Source of the DNA: an uncultured Eubacteriales bacterium
GTDB taxonomy: Bacteria; Bacillota; Clostridia; Lachnospirales; Lachnospiraceae
NCBI GenBank assembly: GCA_900549105.1
Contig: URND01000021.1
Location: 1-32,332, forward strand
Reading direction: 5' to 3'
Length of the DNA: 32,332 nt
Under the pieces are notes generated by a model, which saw only the letters and a program-made list of their open reading frames with translations, was not told the DNA's origin and did no database searches. The position numbers were made by a program, and so were the translations under genes. Below, piece by piece: positions 1 to 7,348 of this stretch. Each line of letters starts with the position of its first letter. Within the stretch, counting starts at the first letter, position 1.

Positions 1-1478
1 TTAATCTGGCCGGTTCGGTCAAAGGGAAAAAGACGGCAAAGCATGCGGTTTCTGACTGGATGGAAATCGAAAAACAGAGAGGTATTTCCGTCACCTCTTC
101 TGTATTGCAGTTTGAATATGACGGATATTGCATTAACATTCTGGATACTCCGGGACATCAGGACTTCTCGGAAGATACCTATCGGACACTGATGGCTGCG
201 GACTCTGCCGTCATGGTTATCGACGCCTCTAAAGGTGTTGAGGCCCAGACAAAAAAATTATTCAAAGTATGTCTGCTGAGAGATATTCCTATTTTTACTT
301 TTATAAATAAAATGGACCGGGATGCCAACGACCCATTTGAACTGATGGATGAAATCGAGTCAGTCCTCGGCATTACTACCTGTCCGATGAACTGGCCGAT
401 TGGTTCAGGCAAAGAATTCCGCGGTGTCTATGACCGTCGCGCAAAACATGTGACAACCTTCACCGCCTTTGCCAACGGGCAAAAAGAGGTCGATTCTGAA
501 AACCTTGCCGTAGATTCCCCGGAACTTCTCAGCATGGTCGGCGATGAACTGTTCCAGACACTGCAGGATGATATCGAACTTCTGGATGGGGCCAGCGCTG
601 AATTTGATATTGAAAAGGTCAGCCACGGGAAACAAACCCCTGTATTTTTTGGCTCGGCTCTCACAAATTTCGGCATCGAAATCTTTTTAAATTATTTCCT
701 GGAAATGACCAGTCATCCCCTGCCGAGAAAATCCGATATCGGAGAAATCAGTCCCTTTGATAAAAATTTTTCTGCCTTTGTCTTTAAGATTCAGGCGAAT
801 ATGAACAAAGCCCATAGAGACCGAATCGCTTTCATGCGTATCTGCTCCGGCAAATTTGAGGCCGGCATGGATGTTTACCATGTACAGGGCAAAAAGAAGC
901 TGAAACTTTCTCAGCCGCAGCAGTTAATGGCTCAGGAGCGGAAGATTCTGGATGAAGCCTACGCCGGCGATATTATCGGTGTTTTTGACCCGGGGATATT
1001 CTCCATCGGAGATACCATTTCTATTCCGGGAAAGGATTTTGCTTATGAAGGCATCCCTACCTTCGCGCCGGAACACTTTGCCAAAGTGCGCCAGGTTGAT
1101 ACGATGAAACGCAAACAGTTCATCAAAGGCGTCACCCAGATTGCCCAGGAAGGCGCTATTCAGATTTTTCAGGAATATAATACCGGTATGGAAGAAATCA
1201 TTGTCGGCGTTGTCGGCGTCCTCCAGTTTGATGTGTTAAAGTTCCGCCTTGAAAACGAATATGGCGTTGAAATCCGCATGGATGCCATGCCTCATGAATA
1301 TATTCGGTGGGTTACAAGTCCTGATACAGATGTTGCACGTATTAACGGAACTTCCGATATGAAACGAATTAAAGATTTGAAAGGCAATCCACTGCTGCTC
1401 TTTATTCATGAATGGGCAGTCAACACCGTCCTGGATAAAAATAAAGGACTTGAGTTATCCGAATTTGGCCGCTGGTAA
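1..1478 (+). CDS. prfC: Peptide chain release factor 3 (RF3), 5' truncated by window edge
   Basis: RF3 is a translational GTPase that removes RF1/RF2 from the ribosome after peptide release. The reading frame is open from the first full codon at position 3, so the real start and the P-loop lie upstream of the window. Visible landmarks are the segment WMEIEKQRGIS (switch I region), the G3 motif DTPGHQDFSEDTYR, and the G4 motif NKMD. The middle and C-terminal parts carry the RF3-type domains after the G domain and end in a stop at 1476-1478. About 491 residues are present against roughly 525-530 for the family, so only a short N-terminal piece is missing. DTPGHQDFSEDTYR together with the RF3-like C-terminal half separates it from EF-G. 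A short weak inverted repeat follows, without a T-run. Confidence is high. Confidence 0.95.
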   Translation, partial: NLAGSVKGKKTAKHAVSDWMEIEKQRGISVTSSVLQFEYDGYCINILDTPGHQDFSEDTYRTLMAADSAVMVIDASKGVEAQTKKLFKVCLLRDIPIFTFINKMDRDANDPFELMDEIESVLGITTCPMNWPIGSGKEFRGVYDRRAKHVTTFTAFANGQKEVDSENLAVDSPELLSMVGDELFQTLQDDIELLDGASAEFDIEKVSHGKQTPVFFGSALTNFGIEIFLNYFLEMTSHPLPRKSDIGEISPFDKNFSAFVFKIQANMNKAHRDRIAFMRICSGKFEAGMDVYHVQGKKKLKLSQPQQLMAQERKILDEAYAGDIIGVFDPGIFSIGDTISIPGKDFAYEGIPTFAPEHFAKVRQVDTMKRKQFIKGVTQIAQEGAIQIFQEYNTGMEEIIVGVVGVLQFDVLKFRLENEYGVEIRMDAMPHEYIRWVTSPDTDVARINGTSDMKRIKDLKGNPLLLFIHEWAVNTVLDKNKGLELSEFGRW

Positions 1479-1532
1479 ACCCGGCGGCTCTTGCTGTGAA
1501 ACCATCTGAAATGTTTCAGGAGAATGTGCATT

Positions 1533-1973
1533 ATGATAAAAAAAGATATCTTAATCGCCGTCATCGACGGCCAGGGCGGCGGCATCGGCCGCCAATATAT
1601 TGAAAGTCTTACAAAGCAGCTCCCAAAAGACCTGCCGGTTATTATTCGGGCTTTAGGAACCAATTCCGCCGCCACCTCCAATATGCTGCGCGGCGGGGCC
1701 ACCGATGGCGCCACCGGGGAAAACGCCATCATAAAAAATGCCGTCAAGGCGGATATCATTGTCGGTGTTGTTGCGATTGTTGTTCCCGATTCCATCCTCG
1801 GTGAATTATCGCCAAAAATGGCCAATGCCGTCGGCCAGAGTGACGCTCTGCGGATTTTAATCCCTTTCGACAGCTGCAACACCCGGATTGCCATGCTCTC
1901 CACGGGGCCGCTGCAAATGTTCATCGATAAAGCCGTGCAGATGACCATACAGCGGATTAAAGAGTTGAGTTAA
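1533..1973 (+). CDS. DUF3842 family protein of unknown function
   Basis: A 146-residue soluble protein, recognised as the DUF3842 family common in Clostridia; no biochemical role is known to me. The N-terminus (ILIAVIDGQGGGIGRQ) looks like a glycine-rich nucleotide-binding loop after a first beta strand, and a second conserved-looking block is GTNSAATSNMLRGGATDGATGEN. No signal peptide or membrane segment is seen. I chose the ATG at 1533 over the in-frame ATG at 1524, because the purine-rich ribosome binding site CAGGAGA at 1517-1523 lies about 9 bases from 1533 but abuts 1524. It follows prfC by 54 bases and could be cotranscribed. Its stop codon overlaps the stop of the convergent MFS gene inside a shared TTAA. 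Confidence 0.8.
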   Translation: MIKKDILIAVIDGQGGGIGRQYIESLTKQLPKDLPVIIRALGTNSAATSNMLRGGATDGATGENAIIKNAVKADIIVGVVAIVVPDSILGELSPKMANAVGQSDALRILIPFDSCNTRIAMLSTGPLQMFIDKAVQMTIQRIKELS

Positions 1974-3229
1974 CTTGTCAGACTGCTCCCTCTGCCGTTC
2001 AGATATTGCTTATAGGCAATATCTGTATAAACAATACATACTCCCGACAAAACACAGAGGGTCATACAGGCTGACCATGCTAAATTATAGGATGCTGTTA
2101 AATCATAAATAACCGCAAGCAAAGGATTTCCCACTGCCATTGCACACATGCATACAGCATACACAACTCCAAATAATGCACCATAATCCTGCGTACCAAA
2201 CAAATCGGCCGTAATAACCGATGGAATAACCGTTCCTGCGCTGATGCCAAATGCAAAAAAGACTGCCATAATCCACATTAGCGCCTCATTATTCGGAATC
2301 TGCAGTAATAAAAAGGCAATCGTATATGTTACTGTCACATAAATTGTCCCCATACGCACACTGACACAATCATAAACCCAGCCAAGAAATATCTTTGCCG
2401 GCGTTAATATAAAAAGGAAAAAAGGAATAATGGCATTGGCCAGCTCTACACTATAACTGTCTGTTAACGAAGCAGAGAGATAGCCAAGACTCCCATAGCC
2501 CGCAATGCATATTGAAAAAATCCCAATTAAATAAATATAGAAAAACGGATGTTTTTTTAATTCATTTAGTGATAATCCTTTCTGTAAGCAACTATTTTTC
2601 TCATTATCTGCCAATCCATAAGGCACTGTTTCTCTGTCCTCCGGATTTTGATAAATAATAAACATGACAACCGGAACTTCTATTACAATCATTAATATTC
2701 CAAATAGAACAAAACTGTTTCTCCATCCATGAAGGCTGATAAACTCTGTCAACAATGGACTGATCACTGAACCTCCAATCCCCGAACCCGCAAAGGCAAT
2801 TCCTAACGCCAAATCTCTTCTTTTATAAAACCAATTCGTAATTATAAGAGTAATTGGCAATATTGTAGCTCCACATGAAAAAATTCCAACAAAAGCAGCG
2901 CTGATATACATATGCACAATAGAACCAGCCAATGAATAACTGGCATAAGACAAGCCCATGCCGACAATACACAAAACAATAAGTCTCTTCATCCGATGTC
3001 CGGATGCCATCATTTTTCCCATTTGGGGAGCCATCAGCATCGTTGCAATTGCAACGATACTGCTGCATCCACTAAATGCAGTCTGGCTAATCGACATTTC
3101 TTTTGTTACCGATGTCATAAACAAACTAAAACACGTTTGCAGCATAGAATGTAAAAGCGCCATCATAATAAAACTTCCCAAAACAATTTTCCATGAATAA
3201 TGAAACCCCTGATTTTTATATGAATCCAT
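1970..3229 (-). CDS. MFS transporter (oxalate/formate-antiporter-like), paralog of the 7349-8623 gene
   Basis: A 419-residue polytopic membrane protein with about 12 hydrophobic helices and the major facilitator layout: a loop with PQMGKMM after TM2, and a central cytoplasmic loop (about residues 195-225) between two six-helix halves. It resembles the monocarboxylate/oxalate:formate-type branch, but the substrate is unknown. I chose the ATG at 3229 because a GGGGGAT ribosome binding site lies just upstream and because the second MFS protein aligns from this point (HYSWKIVLGSFIMMALLHS against HYGFVVVLGGFIIMALLHS). An in-frame ATG at 3286 would overlap the regulator gene and add an unmatched 19-residue leader. 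It is the last gene of the kinase-regulator-transporter operon, 22 bases after the regulator stop. By eye about half of the residues match the other MFS protein. Confidence 0.9.
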   Translation of the reverse strand: MDSYKNQGFHYSWKIVLGSFIMMALLHSMLQTCFSLFMTSVTKEMSISQTAFSGCSSIVAIATMLMAPQMGKMMASGHRMKRLIVLCIVGMGLSYASYSLAGSIVHMYISAAFVGIFSCGATILPITLIITNWFYKRRDLALGIAFAGSGIGGSVISPLLTEFISLHGWRNSFVLFGILMIVIEVPVVMFIIYQNPEDRETVPYGLADNEKNSCLQKGLSLNELKKHPFFYIYLIGIFSICIAGYGSLGYLSASLTDSYSVELANAIIPFFLFILTPAKIFLGWVYDCVSVRMGTIYVTVTYTIAFLLLQIPNNEALMWIMAVFFAFGISAGTVIPSVITADLFGTQDYGALFGVVYAVCMCAMAVGNPLLAVIYDLTASYNLAWSACMTLCVLSGVCIVYTDIAYKQYLNGRGSSLTS

Positions 3230-3251
3230 CGTATATCCCCCACTTCTTCTC

Positions 3252-4064
3252 TCACTCAGAACTACATATTCGGCCAAGTCTGACATTTTCTTCCTCTGCC
3301 CAACTGTAATCTATCATATATTCACCATGAAACAAATGGTGATTTCCACGTAAGAATAAATAATAGTCGCAAATATCCTCGGAAATATTCACGCGTACCG
3401 CGCCATATTTAGTTTCAATTATATTTTCTATACCATAATCTGAAAGCTCTTTTTTTAATCTTGCAAGAACAACCCGAAAATGTGATTTAGACGATTTTTC
3501 ATTCCAATCGCCAAACAAATCATAAACCAGCGTACCAATATTTATCCAACACCCCTGATTATGTACAAGATACGCTAATAATTCCTTGGCTTTTTTTGAT
3601 TTAAATGCCATCGGTTTATCGTCTATTATCAGTTCAAAACGTGGAAAACATCGAATTTTTAACCTTTCCCTCTTATTTTCCACACCTCCCTGAGCCATGG
3701 CCCTCTGCAAGCTTCTTTTGATATCATCCTCGTCAAACGGTTTTAAAATATAATCAATTGCCTCTGTCCGCCACGCATCCAATGCATATTGGCTATACGC
3801 CGTAATAAAAACGATTTTGGCTGTTAAATAATATTCTTCAACCTTTGCAGCAAATTCCAGCCCTGTCATTTCCGGCATCTCAACATCCAAAAAAATCAAA
3901 TCTATCTTGTGACTTTGCAAATATTCCAGAGCTTCTAAAGCCCCCGTAAAAGAGGCGACAAATTCTACATTTTTATATTCTGGATTTTCTGCCTTTAACT
4001 TTTCAATCATCAATTGTATCAAATTAGATGACCAGCGTTCATCGTCCACAGATATAATTCTCAT
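3252..4064 (-). CDS. Response regulator with receiver and SARP/OmpR-like winged-helix output domain
   Basis: 270 residues. The receiver domain (about 1-125) has the acidic pair D7-D8, phosphoacceptor D60 in FLDVEMPEMTG, T88 in FITAYS and K108 in the YILKPF loop, so it should be phosphorylatable. After a short linker, residues 134-255 form an OmpR/SARP-like winged-helix DNA-binding domain (KSKKAKELLAYLVHNQG, then a recognition helix near SSKSHFRVVLARLKKEL). The BTAD bundle of actinobacterial SARPs is absent. It overlaps the kinase gene by 4 bases (ATGA), which makes the two a cognate pair. I infer that it controls the divergent promoter region 5912-6100, where 11-bp-phased repeats lie. The alternative description is a LytTR-like regulator, but the output domain does not read as LytTR. 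Confidence 0.92.
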   Translation of the reverse strand: MRIISVDDERWSSNLIQLMIEKLKAENPEYKNVEFVASFTGALEALEYLQSHKIDLIFLDVEMPEMTGLEFAAKVEEYYLTAKIVFITAYSQYALDAWRTEAIDYILKPFDEDDIKRSLQRAMAQGGVENKRERLKIRCFPRFELIIDDKPMAFKSKKAKELLAYLVHNQGCWINIGTLVYDLFGDWNEKSSKSHFRVVLARLKKELSDYGIENIIETKYGAVRVNISEDICDYYLFLRGNHHLFHGEYMIDYSWAEEENVRLGRICSSE

Positions 4065-5911
4065 GACAATTCCTCCCTCTTCTCCGGTATCTTAACTGTA
4101 ACTTTTGTACCGCAATCGGGTTCACTGACAATTTCCAAACTTCCGCCTGTCAACAGCTCTATCCGTGTCCGACTGTTTCGTATGCCATTGCCTTTCATAT
4201 TCTGAAGTTCCTGCACATCAAAACCTACGCCATTATCCTGAATTATAACAAAAATATTTCCGGATTTTTTCAATGTCGTAAACTTCAACAGGCCATTTCC
4301 CTTTCTTTTTCGCAAACCATGATGTATGGAATTCTCCACCAGCGTCTGCAAAGACAAAGGCGGAACCTTAAAATCTGTACATTCAATATCCTTTTCAAAC
4401 TGAAACGAATTTTCAAATCGCATTTTCTGCAGCTCAATATAATCTTCAATGCAGGCCAATTCATCAGCAAATGGTTCCAAACGGCTGTAATGATTAAAAT
4501 CCACTCTTCTTCGCAAAATAGAAGAAAACTTCACAATAGCAGACGCGGCTTTTTTAGGATTTGAATAACAGAGTTCCTGTATCATGGCCAATGTATTATA
4601 TTGAAAATGCGGTTGAATCTGACTGGTCAAATAAGCCGCCCGGGCATCATTCAATTGTTGCTCCAACTGTTGTTTCTTTTGGGCTTCTTTCTCTATATGC
4701 GCAAATTCGGTCGCGATCAAACATCCGTAACATAAAAGAACCACCATAAATATAGCCGGAAGAATATAATATATTTCTGAAAAAAAGTGCTGCGTATTTA
4801 CCGAATTAACAATAATAATTCCTATTCCGGAAAGAATAACGGAAACAGATAATTCTAATATCCCCCGCGTGCCATGTTGAATCTCTATATAGCTTCCCAC
4901 AATAAGCACACTGACAAGAAATGTTATGACTAAATCCATCAAAAACTGAAGATTGACATAAGCATTAATAAACATTTGCACATCGAGAATCAAAAAGAAT
5001 AAATACGTCAGCCACTTAATGCTTCGGTCAATCACCGGTATCGTTGTCTGAGACCGAAACATATATGTCGTATGCAGCCCTAAAACATTCGAAACAATAA
5101 GTGTAATAATATGAATTTTACCCATTGGCAGCAGCCTTGCCAATAAAACCGTGTTCATAGAAAACTCTATAAAAGCCAACTGGCAAAATGCAAACACTAA
5201 AACCGTATTTATAATTTGCCGTTTAAAAAATTGACTTTCCTGACTCTTTCGAAGAAAAATCATACCATACAAAACTGCAAGAATAAACCCGCCTAAAGAA
5301 ATACCGGAAATATTCTGGGCTAATCGGGTCTGCCTATTGAATTCAGCTTCTGAATACAGCCATGGAAAAGCATAAAAGCCTATCAGCCAATCCGTCGTCA
5401 ACTCCACTATAATCTCATGATTTCCAGGTTCAATTTGGACTCCCCGATTAAAAAACAAACTATCGGAATTAATATGCGGGCAAAGGACCCGATCAACATA
5501 AATATCATAAAACGCCGGCTGTCCATGAAGGTAAAATATACAGTTTCCATTATCCGGTATAGTCACATTCAGCCGGTAACTTGCCTTTCCATTTTTATTC
5601 CAAAATTGCCTGTCAAACATATTCCACTGTACCGGCACATAAACAAGTTTTTCCGGTTCTGCCGCATCGGATACATGTTCTGAGCAGATATGCTGTTCAG
5701 GATAATATTCCCACATACCATACAAAAGGTATTGCCCGTTTTCTTCCAGCCGCTCTCCATCTACCGTACAATCTGCTCCTTCGACATAGGACTCATTTCT
5801 TTGTTGATTAAACTGATAAATAGTATATATAATCCGTGCAGCAATACAGATTAGGCTTATGATACACAATGCAAAAATTAACAAATCCATGCTTATTTTT
5901 CTTTTTTTCAT
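4061..5911 (-). CDS. Sensor histidine kinase with extracytoplasmic 7TMR-DISM-like sensor and LytS-type kinase core
   Basis: 616 residues. A first transmembrane helix (about 9-34) is followed by an extracytoplasmic beta-rich domain (about 40-195) with GMWEYYPEQ, VYVPVQWN and a YRLNVTIP strand, resembling the jelly-roll ligand domain of 7TMR-DISM sensors. Several membrane helices follow (about 203-402), then a coiled coil. The kinase core has the phosphoacceptor motif IQPHFQYNTL (His435), the N box VENSIHHG, the G1 box DNGVGFD and the G2 box KGNGI; this is the LytS/YehU type. The ATG at 5911 has GGGGG seven bases upstream; an in-frame TTG at 5917 abuts that site and is rejected. It heads the operon with the response regulator. 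The ligand is unknown, though the DISM-like fold suggests a sugar or other small molecule. Confidence 0.9.
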   Translation of the reverse strand: MKKRKISMDLLIFALCIISLICIAARIIYTIYQFNQQRNESYVEGADCTVDGERLEENGQYLLYGMWEYYPEQHICSEHVSDAAEPEKLVYVPVQWNMFDRQFWNKNGKASYRLNVTIPDNGNCIFYLHGQPAFYDIYVDRVLCPHINSDSLFFNRGVQIEPGNHEIIVELTTDWLIGFYAFPWLYSEAEFNRQTRLAQNISGISLGGFILAVLYGMIFLRKSQESQFFKRQIINTVLVFAFCQLAFIEFSMNTVLLARLLPMGKIHIITLIVSNVLGLHTTYMFRSQTTIPVIDRSIKWLTYLFFLILDVQMFINAYVNLQFLMDLVITFLVSVLIVGSYIEIQHGTRGILELSVSVILSGIGIIIVNSVNTQHFFSEIYYILPAIFMVVLLCYGCLIATEFAHIEKEAQKKQQLEQQLNDARAAYLTSQIQPHFQYNTLAMIQELCYSNPKKAASAIVKFSSILRRRVDFNHYSRLEPFADELACIEDYIELQKMRFENSFQFEKDIECTDFKVPPLSLQTLVENSIHHGLRKRKGNGLLKFTTLKKSGNIFVIIQDNGVGFDVQELQNMKGNGIRNSRTRIELLTGGSLEIVSEPDCGTKVTVKIPEKREELS

Positions 5912-6000
5912 TATCAACCCCCAAAGAACATAAAGAATATTTCTTTAATTATTGACTTATTTTACTAAAAAATCAACTTATTTTTGAAAATCAAAAGAAT

Positions 6001-6040
6001 TGTTGCACTTTTGTTGCGTTTATGTCGCAATTCTGTTGCT
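6001..6040 (+). promoter_or_regulatory. Four 11-bp-phased TGTYGC direct repeats, candidate activator binding site
   Basis: TGTTGC occurs at 6001, 6012 and 6034 and TGTCGC at 6023, so the four copies are spaced exactly 11 bp. A 6-7 bp core repeated every 11 bp on one face of the helix is the known geometry of SARP operators and of pho-box-like OmpR-family sites. The array ends about 10 bp before the -10 element at 6051. The neighbouring response regulator has just such an output domain, so I infer that it binds here and activates the amidohydrolase operon. Confidence 0.7.
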
Positions 6041-6056
6041 TGCCTACTGCTATACT
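6034..6056 (+). promoter_or_regulatory. Activator-dependent promoter of the amidohydrolase operon
   Basis: TATACT at 6051-6056 is a good sigma-A -10 element 45 bases before the start codon. The position expected for a -35 hexamer (6028-6033) reads CAATTC, which is very poor, and the last phased repeat lies over this zone. A missing -35 replaced by a direct-repeat array fits promoters that need a bound activator. Confidence 0.55.
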
Positions 6057-6100
6057 AAAAATACATAATTACTTAGAAAGGTATAAAACGGTGTGAGAAA

Positions 6101-7345
6101 ATGAGAAAAATTATATTATGTGGGTCCCTTTTTGATGGAATGACAGGGCACGTCATTTCAAATCACGCAATTATCATCGAAGATAATCTTATCACTGACA
6201 TTATAAAATGTCAGGAATATCAGCCGCAAGAGGATGACATCCTTGTTGATTGTTCAGACAAATTTGTCATGCCCGGATTAATTGACACCCATGTCCACTT
6301 GGGCTTCAGCGGCAAAGCAGCCATCACAGAACTTTCTGAACCTTCTGAGCTTGTTGTTCTAAAGGCGCTAAAAAATGCTCAGGATGATTTAATGGGCGGA
6401 TTTACTACTGTGCGTGATGCCGGATTTCCTTCGCTTCTCGGCAGTCAGGCTGTACGTGATGCAATCAATACCGGAATAGCTTGGGGACCAAGAGTTTTTA
6501 CCAGCGGAATGTATATTACACAAACCGGAGGCCACCTGGCTACCAGCTATCCTCAGGAGGCTTTCGGCCAGCAGACCTTTAAACCTGTCAACACAGCAGA
6601 CAGTCCCGATGAAGTGCGTACAGCATGCCGGACCATGCTCAAATATGGAGCTGACCAGCTTAAAATTATGGTTACCGGCGGTGTGCTAAGCAATAGCGGC
6701 GGTGTGGGCGAACAAAACATGAGCGATGAAGAAATTAAAGCTGCTGTAGACGTGGGAAAAATGCACAATCGCCTCGTATCTTGCCATGCACACGGAACTT
6801 CTGGTATTTTGGCCGCTGCCAAAGCTGGCGTTTCTTCTATCGAACACTGTACAATGGTAAGCGATGAAGGCATTGAATATATGCTGAAAAACCATGTAGT
6901 TGCCGTGCCTACCCTTATTGTTCTTCATGTTCTGGCCAATGGCGCCAGTCAGGGTGTTGCTCAATCTGCTGTTGATAAAGCCGCCTTTCTTGTTCCTCAA
7001 CACGCAACGAATATTAAAAAGGCTTACGATAAGGGAGTCCGCTGCGTATTCGGAACGGATACCGGAACACCCCTTGGACTTCACGGATGTCAACATCCGG
7101 AGTTTACATATATGACAAAAGCCGGCATAAGCCCGGAAGATACTTTATTAGCAGCGACACGTTATGCCGCCGAGCTTCTCATGTGGGATGACAGAATTGG
7201 AACTATTCAGCCAGGAAAATTTGCTGATATCATTGCTGTTAATGGAAATCCTCTGAAAAATATGTCTGTCATGTCCCGTGATAACATTTCATTTGTTATG
7301 AAAAATGGAACCATCTACAAAAATCATTCTCAAAAGGAGGTTTAA
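6101..7345 (+). CDS. Metal-dependent amidohydrolase (imidazolonepropionase-like / Xaa-Pro dipeptidase-like)
   Basis: 414 residues, amidohydrolase superfamily TIM barrel flanked by a small beta sandwich. All binuclear metal ligands are visible: H64 and H66 in DTHVHLG, the carboxylated lysine candidate K188 in DQLKIMVTGG, H229 with H231 in CHAHG, H249 in IEHC, and D320 in FGTDTGTP. The N-terminal strand (IILCGSLFDG) and the C-terminal GTIQPGKFADIIAVNGNP are also typical. The subgroup resembles enzymes hydrolysing N-acyl or prolyl dipeptides, but the substrate cannot be fixed. No signal peptide is seen, so it should act in the cytosol on an imported compound. The ribosome binding site is weak (GTGTGAGA). 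The MFS gene follows after 3 bases, so transporter and hydrolase are coupled. Confidence 0.92.
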   Translation: MRKIILCGSLFDGMTGHVISNHAIIIEDNLITDIIKCQEYQPQEDDILVDCSDKFVMPGLIDTHVHLGFSGKAAITELSEPSELVVLKALKNAQDDLMGGFTTVRDAGFPSLLGSQAVRDAINTGIAWGPRVFTSGMYITQTGGHLATSYPQEAFGQQTFKPVNTADSPDEVRTACRTMLKYGADQLKIMVTGGVLSNSGGVGEQNMSDEEIKAAVDVGKMHNRLVSCHAHGTSGILAAAKAGVSSIEHCTMVSDEGIEYMLKNHVVAVPTLIVLHVLANGASQGVAQSAVDKAAFLVPQHATNIKKAYDKGVRCVFGTDTGTPLGLHGCQHPEFTYMTKAGISPEDTLLAATRYAAELLMWDDRIGTIQPGKFADIIAVNGNPLKNMSVMSRDNISFVMKNGTIYKNHSQKEV

Positions 7346-7348
7346 TTT

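Noticed and set aside
1497..1520. Short inverted repeat TGAAAC/GTTTCA after prfC as a terminator
   Set aside because: The stem is only six AT-containing pairs, there is no T-run, and it overlaps the ribosome binding site of the next gene.
1406..1948. 180-codon open frame on the minus strand opposite the DUF3842 gene
   Set aside because: It mirrors a well-supported plus-strand gene, has no ribosome binding site, and its composition is that of an antisense shadow.
3230..3286. Longer N-terminus for the leftward MFS protein starting at 3286
   Set aside because: The extra 19 residues have no match in the paralog, overlap the regulator gene, and a better ribosome binding site serves 3229.
6001..6040. 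The phased TGTYGC repeats as a tiny CRISPR-like array
   Set aside because: Units are 6 bp with 5-bp spacers, far below CRISPR dimensions, no cas genes are near, and promoter geometry explains them better.
6686..7096. 136-codon minus-strand frame inside the amidohydrolase gene
   Set aside because: It is fully contained in a gene with an intact metal site and has no independent initiation signals.
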